The translations under genes were made by a program, and so were the position numbers. Below, in pieces: positions 45,722-54,768 of a stretch of 64,000 nucleotides of DNA. Below the pieces are notes generated by a model, which saw only the letters and a program-made list of their open reading frames with translations, was not told the DNA's origin and did not search any database. Location: positions 558,001 through 622,000 of the forward strand of contig NZ_SJKB01000002.1 in assembly GCF_004331465.1 (NCBI RefSeq), given 5' to 3'. Source of the stretch: Kribbella pittospori. GTDB lineage: Bacteria > Actinomycetota > Actinomycetes > Propionibacteriales > Kribbellaceae. Positions within the stretch are counted from its first letter, which is position 1; every line of letters starts with the position of its first letter.

Positions 45722-47401
45722 TCAGCGGGCGAAGAGTGCGCCGGTGAGGTTCGTGGTGAGGTTTCGCAGCGAGTCCGGCAGGTACTGCAGGTGCCAGCCG
45801 CGCGGACCGCGGTACCACGCGAAGCCCTCGTCCTCGTCGGCGTCCTCGTCGGTCGCGACCAGTGCGTCGATCCAGCGCTCCGATCCGCCGAGGACGACGG
45901 CGTACGGCAGTGCCCGCGAGCAGAGCTCGGCGTGCTGGTCCGAGGGCAGTTCGCTGACGTCCATCTCGAGCAGCTCACCGCGGATCGCGGCGACCTGGCC
46001 GAGCACCCGGCCGGCGGCCGGCGCCTTGGCCGGCATGTAGCGGCCGACCACGATCAGGCCGACGCCGATGGCGGTGACCGCCAGGCCCAGCAGGCCCCAG
46101 GTCGAGAACAGTGCGAGAAGAACAGTCGCGATCACGCCGACCACCGTGGTGGCGATACCGATCGTCGCCCACAGCGACCGGGTCCGGTCCGGGCGCTCGT
46201 TGAACCAGCCGCGCTTGACCACACCGTCGTACAGAGCGTCCTGGACCTGGCCGAGGTTCTCCCGCACCTGGCGGCCGAGCTCCGAGACGAGCACCGAGTC
46301 GGCGTCGCCGAAGATGGCGCGGATCAGGACGTTCTCGTACCGCTGCAGTTCCTCCGACGGCGCGTTCGCGACCCGGCGCAGCTCCCAGTCCGGTCGCGCA
46401 TACTCCGTCTCGTGCTCCAGCTCGATGATCGTGATGTGCCCGCGGACGGCCAGGTCGATGATCGTCGCCGTGACGTCGACCGGGTCGATCCGTTCGTCGA
46501 TGAGCGTGCCCACCTCGCCGGGCCGAAGGTCGGACGGCGGGGTGAAGTCGATCCGGGTGTCGGGGCCGAGGCTGAACAGCGACGCCGGTACGACGCGACG
46601 CGGGTCGACCTGGTCGCGGCCGCGGACCCGGTAGAGCAGCAGCAGCCCGATCAGGCCGAGCAACAGCACGGCCAGCGCGGTGATCAGCTGCGCGGTGTCG
46701 GTGGAGAACGCGCGCTTCAGGGTCTTGCGGTACTCGACGATCGAGTTCGCGGCGATCTCGCCCTCGGGGAAGCCGATCGTCATCCGGACCGTGTTGCCCG
46801 GCGGCAGGCTCTGCTGCTGGAACGTCGGGCCGGACGTCTCACCGATCTGCGCCAGCGTGCACGGCGTGTTGCTGTCGATCGCACCGGCGAAGCAGGAGAC
46901 GTGCGAGACCTCCGGAGTACTGAAGACGATGTTGGTCTGCTGGACGGTCAGGTTGATCCCGGTCAGCGGGGCGAACCGCACCTCGGTGCCGTTCAGCGTC
47001 TGGGCGACCGCGCCCTTGACCGTGTAGGTGAAGTCCAGCTGGGTGTTGCCGCTGACGTCGGCGACCGCCATCGAGGTGACGTCACCGTCCGTGCTCAGCT
47101 CGGCCTGCTTGTCCTGGCCGCCGGACTTGACCTGCAGGTCCTGGATCTCCTGCACGTGGTCGACGTCGTCGGGCAGGTGGTCACGGGTGACGACGAACCG
47201 GGTGAAGGTCCCGGTCACGTTGCTGAGCTTCCAGGTCTCGGAAACCCGGAGCAGGCCGTCACGTTCGACCCGGATCTGGCTGTCGAAGTTGGTCACGACC
47301 GGGTCGGCCGCACCGCTGGAACCGGTCGCACCGGCGGGGAGGCCGGTGAGGGCGGTCAGACCAAGGGCACACAGGGAGAGCCCGAGCAGACGAAGACGCA
47401 T
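45722..47401 (-). CDS. DUF2207 membrane protein 1
   Basis: This 559-residue protein has a signal peptide to about residue 25, an extracytoplasmic beta-rich domain (to about 230; the DUF2207 region), a membrane helix, a cytoplasmic segment with ERIDPVDVTATIIDLAVRG, two further membrane helices (about 415-460) and a cytoplasmic C-terminus with acidic DEDADEDEG. The function is unknown. It is divergent from metallopeptidase 2 and closely paralogous to the gene at 51937-53622. Confidence 0.88.
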   Translation of the reverse strand: MRLRLLGLSLCALGLTALTGLPAGATGSSGAADPVVTNFDSQIRVERDGLLRVSETWKLSNVTGTFTRFVVTRDHLPDDVDHVQEIQDLQVKSGGQDKQAELSTDGDVTSMAVADVSGNTQLDFTYTVKGAVAQTLNGTEVRFAPLTGINLTVQQTNIVFSTPEVSHVSCFAGAIDSNTPCTLAQIGETSGPTFQQQSLPPGNTVRMTIGFPEGEIAANSIVEYRKTLKRAFSTDTAQLITALAVLLLGLIGLLLLYRVRGRDQVDPRRVVPASLFSLGPDTRIDFTPPSDLRPGEVGTLIDERIDPVDVTATIIDLAVRGHITIIELEHETEYARPDWELRRVANAPSEELQRYENVLIRAIFGDADSVLVSELGRQVRENLGQVQDALYDGVVKRGWFNERPDRTRSLWATIGIATTVVGVIATVLLALFSTWGLLGLAVTAIGVGLIVVGRYMPAKAPAAGRVLGQVAAIRGELLEMDVSELPSDQHAELCSRALPYAVVLGGSERWIDALVATDEDADEDEGFAWYRGPRGWHLQYLPDSLRNLTTNLTGALFAR

Positions 47402-47472
47402 TGCTCAATCACACCGTATCGGAGGGGTCAGTGTTGACCTGGGCACCATATCGTGACGCACGTTCAACTGTG

Positions 47473-47517
47473 GTTGAGCCTGGGCTCCGCTACCGTCTGC
47501 CGCGTGTCAGGCAACCA
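47473..47517 (+). promoter_or_regulatory. promoter/start block of metallopeptidase 2
   Basis: GTTGAGCC...GGGCTC...TACCGTCTG...GTGTCAGGCAACCA matches the block at 48570-48614 at 38 of 45 positions. TACCGT (47491-47496) is 7 bp before the GTG, indicating a leaderless mRNA. The TTGAGC upstream is 11 bp from it, too close for a normal -35. Confidence 0.55.
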
Positions 47518-48574
47518 ATGGGGACCTCCACAGCAGCCCGGGTACTACGGTCCGCCACCGGCCAACCCGCAGTACGGCTGGGGACCGATGCCACCGCAGC
47601 CACCGAAGAAGTCGCGCGGCGTGGCCTTCCTGGTCCTCGGCCTGCTCGCTGCCGCGGGGGCGGCCGCGATCATCATCGCGCTCAAGATCGCCCAGGGTGA
47701 CGACGACGATGTGGCCGTGACCCGGCCGGTTGCCACCAGCGCTCCGGCGTACGAGACCCCTTCGGTGCCGGTGGCAACGACCACCTCGTTGCCGCCGCCA
47801 CCTACCACTCGCCCGCCGACACCCCAGCCCACGCGGACGACCACCGCGCCGAAGGAGGTCAGCCCGCTGCAGTTCATCGCCACCCACCGGCTCTACAAGA
47901 CCGGGATGCAGCGGTCGGTGAACTGCAGGGAGTCCCGCTCCGGGCTCGGAAACGGGTCGAAGGCAACGGCCTACTACCGCGCGGTCAAGGCCTGCCTGGA
48001 CCGTGCGTGGCCGCGGCAGGTCCAGGCCTCCGGCAGCCGGTTCCGGACGCCCGGACTGATCTCCTGGGTGGGCAGCGCGAACTCCCCGTGCGGCAACTCC
48101 GACCGGAGTCTGTCGTTCTACTGCTCGTCGAACCACACCATCTACATGGATGTTGCCGACGACATCCAGTACTGGCGGCAGAACCAGCAGTTCACCCGGG
48201 CGCTGGCTACGCACACAGTGGCGCACGAGTACTCGCACGCCATCCAGCAGATGACCGGCATCCTGCCGGCGTACTACAAGGTCCGCTACCAGATGCCGAA
48301 CCAGGCGGCAGCGCTCGAGGTGAACCGGCGGATGGAGTTGCAGGCGTCCTGCCTGGGCAACACGTTCCTCGGCGCCAACCGGGGCAGCTACCCGATCTCC
48401 GGCGGGCTCTACCGGCAGTGGCTGTACATCGTGAACAACAGCGGTGACATCGCCTCGCTGCCCCGGGACCACGGGAGCCGGAAGAACCACGGCGCCTGGA
48501 GCCGGACGGCCTTCACCAGCCGGAACCTCAGCAAGTGCAACACCTACACCGCGTCGGCGGCCAGAGTGAGTTGA
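47504..48574 (+). CDS. membrane-anchored zinc metallopeptidase 2
   Basis: This 356-residue paralogue of the 41.7-kb gene starts with GTG at 47504 (MSGNQWGPPQQPGYYG), shown by the conserved start block shared with metallopeptidase 3. A short Pro/Gly tail, KKSR, a membrane helix (about 41-62) and a Thr/Pro linker lead to the catalytic domain: His241, Glu242 and His245 (HEYSHAIQ) and Glu278 (ELQASC). HEYSH differs from the HEYGHHVQ of the others. The six-cysteine pattern ends in KCNTY. It is divergent from DUF2207 protein 1. Confidence 0.9.
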   Translation: MSGNQWGPPQQPGYYGPPPANPQYGWGPMPPQPPKKSRGVAFLVLGLLAAAGAAAIIIALKIAQGDDDDVAVTRPVATSAPAYETPSVPVATTTSLPPPPTTRPPTPQPTRTTTAPKEVSPLQFIATHRLYKTGMQRSVNCRESRSGLGNGSKATAYYRAVKACLDRAWPRQVQASGSRFRTPGLISWVGSANSPCGNSDRSLSFYCSSNHTIYMDVADDIQYWRQNQQFTRALATHTVAHEYSHAIQQMTGILPAYYKVRYQMPNQAAALEVNRRMELQASCLGNTFLGANRGSYPISGGLYRQWLYIVNNSGDIASLPRDHGSRKNHGAWSRTAFTSRNLSKCNTYTASAARVS

Positions 48575-48614
48575 GCCGGGGCTCGGATAGCGTCTGGCGG
48601 GTGTCTGGCAACCA
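48570..48614 (+). promoter_or_regulatory. promoter/start block of metallopeptidase 3
   Basis: This is the duplicate of 47473-47517. TAGCGT (48588-48593) is 7 bp before the GTG. The block starts inside the stop codon of metallopeptidase 2, so gene and promoter were probably copied together. Confidence 0.55.
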
Positions 48615-49782
48615 GTGGGGCCCACCGCCGCCCGGGCAGTATCCACCACCTCCTCCTCCGCCTGGTCAGTACCCACCGCCGTCGCCCCGACAGTTCGCCG
48701 GGTACGGCGGTCCGCCGCCGCCGCAGTTCGGGTGGGGTGCACCGCCTGGTGGACCGATGCCGCCGCGGAAGAAGGGCAGCGGTGCGAAGGTGCTGTTCGC
48801 GATCCTCGGTGTCGTCGTACTCGGTGGGATCGGTCTGCTGGGTGTGTCGAACGCCCTGAAGCACAACGACTCTCCCTACAGCAGTCCGTCGATTCCGACG
48901 TCGACCGACAGCCCGACGTACGAGCCGTCCGAAGAGCCCTCACCTGTACCGGCCACTGCCACCAGCCGTCCGACTGCGCCGCGGACCACGGCCAAGCCGA
49001 CCACCACGCGACCGACCGCACCGCGGACGACCAGTACGCCGAAGCCCAAGCCTGGACCAACCGACACCGACCTCGTGCTGCGCAACAAGCTGTACAAGGC
49101 CGGGGGCATGAAGTCAGTGAACTGCACGGAGAGCCGGTCCCGTCCGTCCACCGCGGCCGGTGCGCGGGCCAACTACTCCACTCTGCTCAAGTGCCTGAAC
49201 AAGGCGTGGCCGTCGATCGTCGCGAAGGCCGGTGGCCGGTTCCGGTCACCGCACGTGCTGTCGTTCAGTGGGACCATCCAGACGCCGTGCGGGAGCTACA
49301 GCGACAGCGGCCCGCCGTTCTACTGCGGCAGCACCGAGACCATCTACATGAACCTCAGCGAGGACATCGGCAACTACAACCGGCACCCGGAGGCCTATCA
49401 GAAGGTGTGGGCGCGGATGTGGATGCTGCATCAGTTCGCCCACGAGTACGGGCACCACGTGCAGAACATGACCGGGATCCTCGCGGCCAACAGCCGGATC
49501 CGGTACGAGGCGCCGACCCAGGCGGCCGAACTCGAGGGCAGCCGGCGGCTGGAGCTGCAGGCGTCCTGCTTCGGTGACATCTTCATCGGGTCCAACCGGC
49601 GTACCTACCCGGTCACCGGTGAGTCCCTGTTCCAGTGGAAGTGGCTGATCCTGCACTGGACGGACTACAACAACGACCACGGCGACGGGGTGAACCACCA
49701 GTACTGGGCCACCCGCGGGTTCAACAGCCGCAACCCGAACGTCTGCAACACCTTCGCCGCCTCGGCCGGGAAGGTTCGGTAG
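48601..49782 (+). CDS. membrane-anchored zinc metallopeptidase 3
   Basis: This 393-residue paralogue starts MSGNQWGPPPPGQYPPP and has a longer Pro-rich tail (to about 55), RKKGSG, a membrane helix (about 62-83), a Pro/Thr linker with TTAKPTTTRPTAPRTT-type repeats, and the catalytic domain: His281, Glu282 and His285 (HEYGHHVQ) and Glu318 (ELQASC). The C-terminus carries VCNTF. It lies 26 bp after metallopeptidase 2 and is probably the product of tandem duplication. Confidence 0.9.
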   Translation: MSGNQWGPPPPGQYPPPPPPPGQYPPPSPRQFAGYGGPPPPQFGWGAPPGGPMPPRKKGSGAKVLFAILGVVVLGGIGLLGVSNALKHNDSPYSSPSIPTSTDSPTYEPSEEPSPVPATATSRPTAPRTTAKPTTTRPTAPRTTSTPKPKPGPTDTDLVLRNKLYKAGGMKSVNCTESRSRPSTAAGARANYSTLLKCLNKAWPSIVAKAGGRFRSPHVLSFSGTIQTPCGSYSDSGPPFYCGSTETIYMNLSEDIGNYNRHPEAYQKVWARMWMLHQFAHEYGHHVQNMTGILAANSRIRYEAPTQAAELEGSRRLELQASCFGDIFIGSNRRTYPVTGESLFQWKWLILHWTDYNNDHGDGVNHQYWATRGFNSRNPNVCNTFAASAGKVR

Positions 49783-49984
49783 ACCGGAATGCTCGCCCGA
49801 CACCGGTCTGATGCGCGGTGACAGCCCGGGGTGACTAGCCTGGGTGAACCCGGATCACGCAAAGTATGTCCGGGATGTGCATCGTTGTCCGGGGGGAACC
49901 GACCGGGCGCGGCTTCGGCACCCCGAAACAGCGCCGGATGCATCACGTTGACGGCAACACCCAGCAAGGTCGTGAGGAGTATCG

Positions 49985-51940
49985 ATGTCGGACAACTGGA
50001 ACCCACCCCCGGGACACGACCCGGCAGACCGCGAGCCGGCTGAGGGCGATCAGCCGACCGGTCCGCCGGAGCGGCCGGCCCGGGACGGTCAGCCAGGCCA
50101 GTGGTGGACCGAAGAGGACATCGAGGCCAAGCGCGAGTTCCAGGACCCGTCCGGCGGCGAGCGCCCGCAGAACAACTGGTTCGGCGAAGGCTGGACCAAC
50201 CGCCGCCCGGTAGACCCCGACAAGCCCTCCACCTGGCAAACCAACCCAGACCAGTCCAGGCGCACACCCCAGTCCGGCCCGAGGCAGTCCGGTCCTGCAC
50301 AACGTGGTCCGGCGCAGGGTGGTGGTCCGGCGCAGGGTGGTGGTCCCGCGCAAGGTGGTCCGAGGCAGTCCGGTCCAGGTCAGCAGGGTCCGGCGCAGTC
50401 CGCACCAGGTCAGCCCGGTCCGACTCCCCCCGGCCCAGGACAGTCCAGGTCCGGCCAGTCGGGTCCGGCACGCCCCGGTCCGGGACAGGCCGGTCCCGCT
50501 GCAAGCGATCCCCGTCAGCCGGGTCCCGCACAATCCGGTCCCGCACAATCCGGTCCCGCACAAGGCGGTCGAGGACAGACCGGGCCCACGTGGTCCGGTC
50601 CTTCTCAGTCCGGGCCCACGCAATCACGGCCTGCCCAGCCCGGTCCCGCGCAATCACGTCCTGCACAGTCCCGTCCGGCGCAGTCCGGTCCCGCGCAGCC
50701 TGGGCCGCAGTCTCGTCCTGCACAGTCTGGTGCGTCCGGCCCCGGCCAGGGGCAGCCGCCCCAGCAAGAGGGACCGTACTCTCAGGGGTCTTATCTGTGG
50801 GGCCCGCCCGAGCTCGGTAAGCCGCAGCAGGAAGGCTCCTCGGCCTGGAGCGCAACACCACCGAGCGCCCAGCAAGGCGCCCGCTCCAGCGGCGCCCGCC
50901 ACGCCGCCGCACCCGGCGGCCAGACCGGCCCGATGGGCCAACCCGTCCAGCAGGCACCGACCTGGCAGTACCCGCCCGTCCCGATCCCCCAGCCACCCGG
51001 CTCCGGCCGCGGCCGCCGCGCGAAGCGCAACTCCCGCACTCTCCTGATCGGCCTGGTCGTCCTCGCCGTACTAGTCGTCGGCTCCGGCATCACCCTGCTC
51101 GTCCGCAACGCCGGCGACGACACCCCGCAGGCGACCAACACCCCGTCAACGGCGACGTCGGAGTCCCCATCGGAGTCGCCGTCCCCGAGCCCGAGCCCAA
51201 CCCCGACCAAGCAGGTCCCGTCGCGCGATGATCAACTCGTCACCGCGAACAAGCTCTACAAGATCGGTCCGATCGCCACCGCGAGCTGCGCCGAGCCGCC
51301 GTTCGCGCCGGTCAACTACACCGCCGCGCGGAACTACTACAACCGCTTGCTGCCCTGCCTCAACCGCACCTGGTCGCTGGCGATGAAGAAGGCCGGCATC
51401 CGGTTCGTCCCGCCGAAGGCAGTCGTGTACGCCCGCCCGATCCCCAGCCCCTGTGGCATCCAGCGCAGCGTCCGGGCGGCGTACTGCGCGACGAACCTGA
51501 CCATCTACATCCCGTACGTCGTGGACAACAAGAACTTCAAGTCCAACGCGGTGTACTCCCGCGCGCTGCGACTGAACACGTTCGCGCACGAGTACGGCCA
51601 TCACGTGCAGTACCTGACCGGCATCCTGGTCGCGTCGATGGCCCGGGCGCAGAAGATGACCCCGGCTCAGAAGCTGCTCGAGAGCCGGCGCCGCGAGCTC
51701 CAGGCGACCTGCCTCGGCGGTGCGTACCTCGGTGCGAACGCCGCGGTCATCCCGATGAACGGCCCGCTGCTGGTGAACTGGAAGTTCCTGATCGCCCACA
51801 GTGGCGACGACTACTCCGTCCCGCGGGTGCACACCCACGGCAACCGGGTGAGCAACTACCGGTGGCTCGTTGCCGGGTACAACCGTAAGTCGCCCAACTA
51901 CTGCAACACCTACACCGCTGCCCCGGCCCGGGTGGCTTAG
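49985..51940 (+). CDS. membrane-anchored zinc metallopeptidase 4, long repeat tail
   Basis: This 651-residue paralogue has by far the longest cytoplasmic tail (about 340 residues), with an acidic/Trp start (WWTEEDIEAKREF) then about 170 residues of QSGPA-type repeats. RRAKRNSR precedes the membrane helix (about 350-372), then a Ser/Pro linker and the catalytic domain: His535, Glu536 and His539 (HEYGHHVQ) and Glu571 (ELQATC). It ends in YCNTY. GAGGAG precedes the ATG. The 202-bp gap upstream holds a possible TAGCCT -10 and no clear gene. Its end overlaps the convergent DUF2207 gene by 4 bp. Confidence 0.9.
   Translation: MSDNWNPPPGHDPADREPAEGDQPTGPPERPARDGQPGQWWTEEDIEAKREFQDPSGGERPQNNWFGEGWTNRRPVDPDKPSTWQTNPDQSRRTPQSGPRQSGPAQRGPAQGGGPAQGGGPAQGGPRQSGPGQQGPAQSAPGQPGPTPPGPGQSRSGQSGPARPGPGQAGPAASDPRQPGPAQSGPAQSGPAQGGRGQTGPTWSGPSQSGPTQSRPAQPGPAQSRPAQSRPAQSGPAQPGPQSRPAQSGASGPGQGQPPQQEGPYSQGSYLWGPPELGKPQQEGSSAWSATPPSAQQGARSSGARHAAAPGGQTGPMGQPVQQAPTWQYPPVPIPQPPGSGRGRRAKRNSRTLLIGLVVLAVLVVGSGITLLVRNAGDDTPQATNTPSTATSESPSESPSPSPSPTPTKQVPSRDDQLVTANKLYKIGPIATASCAEPPFAPVNYTAARNYYNRLLPCLNRTWSLAMKKAGIRFVPPKAVVYARPIPSPCGIQRSVRAAYCATNLTIYIPYVVDNKNFKSNAVYSRALRLNTFAHEYGHHVQYLTGILVASMARAQKMTPAQKLLESRRRELQATCLGGAYLGANAAVIPMNGPLLVNWKFLIAHSGDDYSVPRVHTHGNRVSNYRWLVAGYNRKSPNYCNTYTAAPARVA
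50254..50760 (+). repeat. 15-bp-period repeat tract in metallopeptidase 4
   Basis: About thirty imperfect pentapeptide units (QSGPA, QPGPA, QSRPA, QGGPA) are encoded by 15-bp DNA units of the type cagtccggtcccgca. Several adjacent copies are identical, so copy number is likely to vary between strains. Confidence 0.85.
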
Positions 51941-53622
51941 AACAGCCGGCGGCCGGCGGACACCGAACCGCCGAACGCCATCACGAAGTTGCTGAGCGAT
52001 TCGCCGATGTCGGACAGGTTCCAGTTCTCCGGACCGGAGTACCAGCCGATGCCGGCGTCCGCTTCGGCGTCGTCGTCGGTCGCTGCGATCTCGAGCGCCC
52101 ACTTCTCGGTCAGCCCGAGGACAGCGGCGTACGGGAGGCACCGGGAGGCGAACTCGAGCCGGTGGCTCTGCGGCAGGTCCGCCGACGTCTCGTTGGCCAG
52201 GTACTGCTGCAGGCCCGCCACTCGGCCGAGTACGGCGGCGCCGCGGGCAGTGCGGGCCGGCGCGATCTGGCCGACGAGCGCGAGCGCCAGTCCGGCCAGC
52301 ATGACCGCGAAGCCGACCAGTCCGAACTTGCTGACAATGGCCAGCACGATGGTCAGTACGACGCCCGCGCCCAGCAGGACCAGACCCGCGGTCGTCCAGC
52401 GGTTCCGTACGGCGTCCGGCCGGCTGCTGAACCAGCCCTGAGTGACGACATCGGCGTACAGCTGCTCGCGTACGAGGTTCAAACGCGGCCGCAATGACGG
52501 GCCGAGCGCGGAGACGACCGCAGTGTCGCCGTCGGCGAACACCGCGTCGAGCAGGGCCTTCTCGTACGGCAGCAGCTCGGGACCACCCTGGTTGAGACGG
52601 TGCAGCTCCCAGTCCAGCTTGCCGAAGCGTGTCTCCCGCGGCAGCTCGACGATGGTGAGGTAGTTGCGGACAGCAAGGTCCAGCAGCGTCGCGGTGATGT
52701 CGACGACGTCGGCCGTCTCGTCAACCACCGTGCCGACCTGACCCGGACGAATCCCGTCAGGCGCGGCGAACTGCGGACCGTCGGAGCCGTCGAGCACCGG
52801 CCGCTCCGGCGCGCCCCCGGCGACCTTGCCAGCGTCACGCCCGCGGAGGAACCAGAGTGCTGCCGCAGCGAGCAGTCCGATGGCCAGCACGATGGCTGCG
52901 AGACCGATGGTGCTCGAGTCGGCGGTGAACGCGCGGCCGAGTGTCCAGCGGGTCTTGAACTCCGCGTTCGGCTGCACTGTTGCCTGGTCGCTCAGTCCGG
53001 TCAGGAAGGTCAGCCGCCCACCAGCCGGTACGCCGTTCTGCTCAATCTGCAAAGCGGCTGACTCGGCGAGCTGCGACGACGTACACGGCATGCTCGAACC
53101 GACACGTCCGGCGATGCAGGTCACCCAGGTCGCGAACGGCACGTTGACGGTGACGCTCGCCTTCGGGACCGCCGTACCGAAGCCCTGCAAGATCGGCCAG
53201 CTGACCTCACGGCCCTCGGTGGAGTCGGCCACCACGTTGTCCACGGTGTAGCTGTAGACGACCTTGGACTGACCGGACACGTTCACCGTGAGCCGACGGC
53301 CGTCGTCGGTGCCCTCGTTCTGGAAGCCCTGCGCCGGCTGGCCGTTCACCGTCGCCGACACGTCGCTCAGGCCGTACGTGCGGTCCCGCTCGGCGTCCGC
53401 GCGGACCCGCGTCGCCAGCGTCCGGCTGAACGTACTGCCACCGGCGGCCAGATCGACCGTCTCCTTGACCTGCAGCTTGCCGTCTTTCGTCAGTGTCGCC
53501 TCGGCCGAGTACGCCGTGATGCTGTCGTCCGCGGCCTGCGCGGGCAACGTGCTCAGGGCAACGATCGGGACGGCCAGAGACAGCAGCAGGGCGGCCGGCA
53601 GGACGCGACGCTTCAGTGACAT
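51937..53622 (-). CDS. DUF2207 membrane protein 2
   Basis: This 561-residue paralogue of the 45.7-kb gene has the same plan: signal peptide to about residue 30, extracytoplasmic DUF2207 domain with two cysteines near CIAGRVGSSMPC, membrane helix near 265-285, cytoplasmic part with DETADVVDITATLLDLAVRN, two helices near 415-460 and a C-terminal segment ending in an acidic stretch. The ATG at 53622 has TACCCT six bases upstream, so the mRNA is probably leaderless. It is divergent from metallopeptidase 5, just as DUF2207 protein 1 is from metallopeptidase 2. Confidence 0.88.
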   Translation of the reverse strand: MSLKRRVLPAALLLSLAVPIVALSTLPAQAADDSITAYSAEATLTKDGKLQVKETVDLAAGGSTFSRTLATRVRADAERDRTYGLSDVSATVNGQPAQGFQNEGTDDGRRLTVNVSGQSKVVYSYTVDNVVADSTEGREVSWPILQGFGTAVPKASVTVNVPFATWVTCIAGRVGSSMPCTSSQLAESAALQIEQNGVPAGGRLTFLTGLSDQATVQPNAEFKTRWTLGRAFTADSSTIGLAAIVLAIGLLAAAALWFLRGRDAGKVAGGAPERPVLDGSDGPQFAAPDGIRPGQVGTVVDETADVVDITATLLDLAVRNYLTIVELPRETRFGKLDWELHRLNQGGPELLPYEKALLDAVFADGDTAVVSALGPSLRPRLNLVREQLYADVVTQGWFSSRPDAVRNRWTTAGLVLLGAGVVLTIVLAIVSKFGLVGFAVMLAGLALALVGQIAPARTARGAAVLGRVAGLQQYLANETSADLPQSHRLEFASRCLPYAAVLGLTEKWALEIAATDDDAEADAGIGWYSGPENWNLSDIGESLSNFVMAFGGSVSAGRRLF

Positions 53623-53679
53623 GGGTCGAGGGTAGTCTCGTGCGGGTTCGTCCAGTGCAGGGGCAGGAGGGCAAGATCC

Positions 53680-54768
53680 GTGAGCAGCCAGTACGGCTAC
53701 GGCGGTCGTCCACAGGATCGGCCGGTGGGTCCGCCGCCCGGTGTTCTGCCACCTCCACAAGCGGCGCCGCAGTTCCAGCAGCAACCGCCGTACCAGGGTC
53801 AGTGGGGTCCACAGCAGCCGTACTACGGGGGCGGTCCGGGCCAGTTCAACGGGTTCCACCCACCACCCCGCCGGTCCGGTGCACTCCGGCTGATCCTGTT
53901 CGGCGTGTTCGTCGTGGCGGTCCTCGGTGTCTCGCTGACCGTGATCAGCATGATCATGTCCGGCGGCAACAGCGACGACAACACCGCCGGCCCCGGTGTG
54001 TCTGGTCCGTCGATCGTGCCGACCGCGACCAGCCACCCGCAGGAGGGCAGCGCCGAGGACTTCCTGCTGCACGCCGACATCTACGACACCGGTGCGCTGC
54101 CGGAGCAGAGCTGCAAGGCCGCCGACCTCGGTGACGGGAGTCTTGCCGCGCAGAAGGTGTACTACGAGAAGCTGTTCGGCTGCCTGAACGAGGCCTGGCG
54201 GCCGATCTTCAAGGAGATCGGGCAGGAGAAGCCGGACCCGGGCCTGGTCGTGTTCGACAAGCCGGTGACCACGCCGTGCGGCCGGTTCGAGCCGCTGTCC
54301 GGCCGGGTGCTGGCGTTCTACTGCTACGGCAACCAGGTGATGTACACCGACGTCGCGCAGATGAACAAGGCGTTCGGTCCGACCGAGGACCTGGCGTACC
54401 TGATGACCATCGCGCACGAGTACGGTCACCACGTGCAAGGTGTCAGCGGCCTGTTCTACGCGCGAGCGGTCTACCTGCAGGACCACCCGGACCAGAAGCT
54501 GGAGTCCTCGCGCCGCAACGAATTGCAGGCATCCTGCTTCGCCGGCGTGTTCAGCAAGGCGGTCGAGCAGTCGTATCCGCTGACCGGCCGGCTGGACGAG
54601 TTCAAACGGCAGTCCAGCAACAGCTTCGGCGAGTCGTCGGACACTCCGGAGGACGAGCGGACCCACGGCCTGGCGACCAGTCAGGGCTTCTGGATCCAGA
54701 ACGGGTTCAACATCGGTGAGAACAAAGCCTGCAACACCTTCGCGGTATCGGCGGATCTGGTGAAGTGA
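53680..54768 (+). CDS. membrane-anchored zinc metallopeptidase 5
   Basis: This 362-residue, most divergent paralogue starts with GTG after GGAGGG. A Pro/Gln/Gly tail (about 1-65) is followed by RRSGALR, a membrane helix (about 70-92), a short linker and the catalytic domain: His246, Glu247 and His250 (HEYGHHVQ) and Glu281 (ELQASC). The C-terminus has ACNTF. Its stop overlaps the GTG of the kinase gene (GTGA), so peptidase and kinase are translationally coupled. Confidence 0.9.
   Translation: MSSQYGYGGRPQDRPVGPPPGVLPPPQAAPQFQQQPPYQGQWGPQQPYYGGGPGQFNGFHPPPRRSGALRLILFGVFVVAVLGVSLTVISMIMSGGNSDDNTAGPGVSGPSIVPTATSHPQEGSAEDFLLHADIYDTGALPEQSCKAADLGDGSLAAQKVYYEKLFGCLNEAWRPIFKEIGQEKPDPGLVVFDKPVTTPCGRFEPLSGRVLAFYCYGNQVMYTDVAQMNKAFGPTEDLAYLMTIAHEYGHHVQGVSGLFYARAVYLQDHPDQKLESSRRNELQASCFAGVFSKAVEQSYPLTGRLDEFKRQSSNSFGESSDTPEDERTHGLATSQGFWIQNGFNIGENKACNTFAVSADLVK

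Noticed and set aside
47464..47477. TCAA-N6-TTGA resembling a SoxR box upstream of metallopeptidase 2
   Set aside because: The right half is part of the conserved GTTGAGCC block, and the left half is missing in the metallopeptidase 3 copy, so it is probably chance.
47474..47496. TTGAGC as a -35 for TACCGT
   Set aside because: The spacer is only 11 bp in both copies, too short for a standard sigma-70-type promoter.
49783..49984. Possible small gene in the gap before metallopeptidase 4
   Set aside because: Short frames there lack a ribosome binding site and coding character. Only a TAGCCT -10-like hexamer and a repeated TGTCCGGG were seen.
53623..54666. N-terminal extension of DUF2207 protein 2
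   Set aside because: It is antisense to metallopeptidase 5. The ATG at 53622 starts a clear signal peptide.
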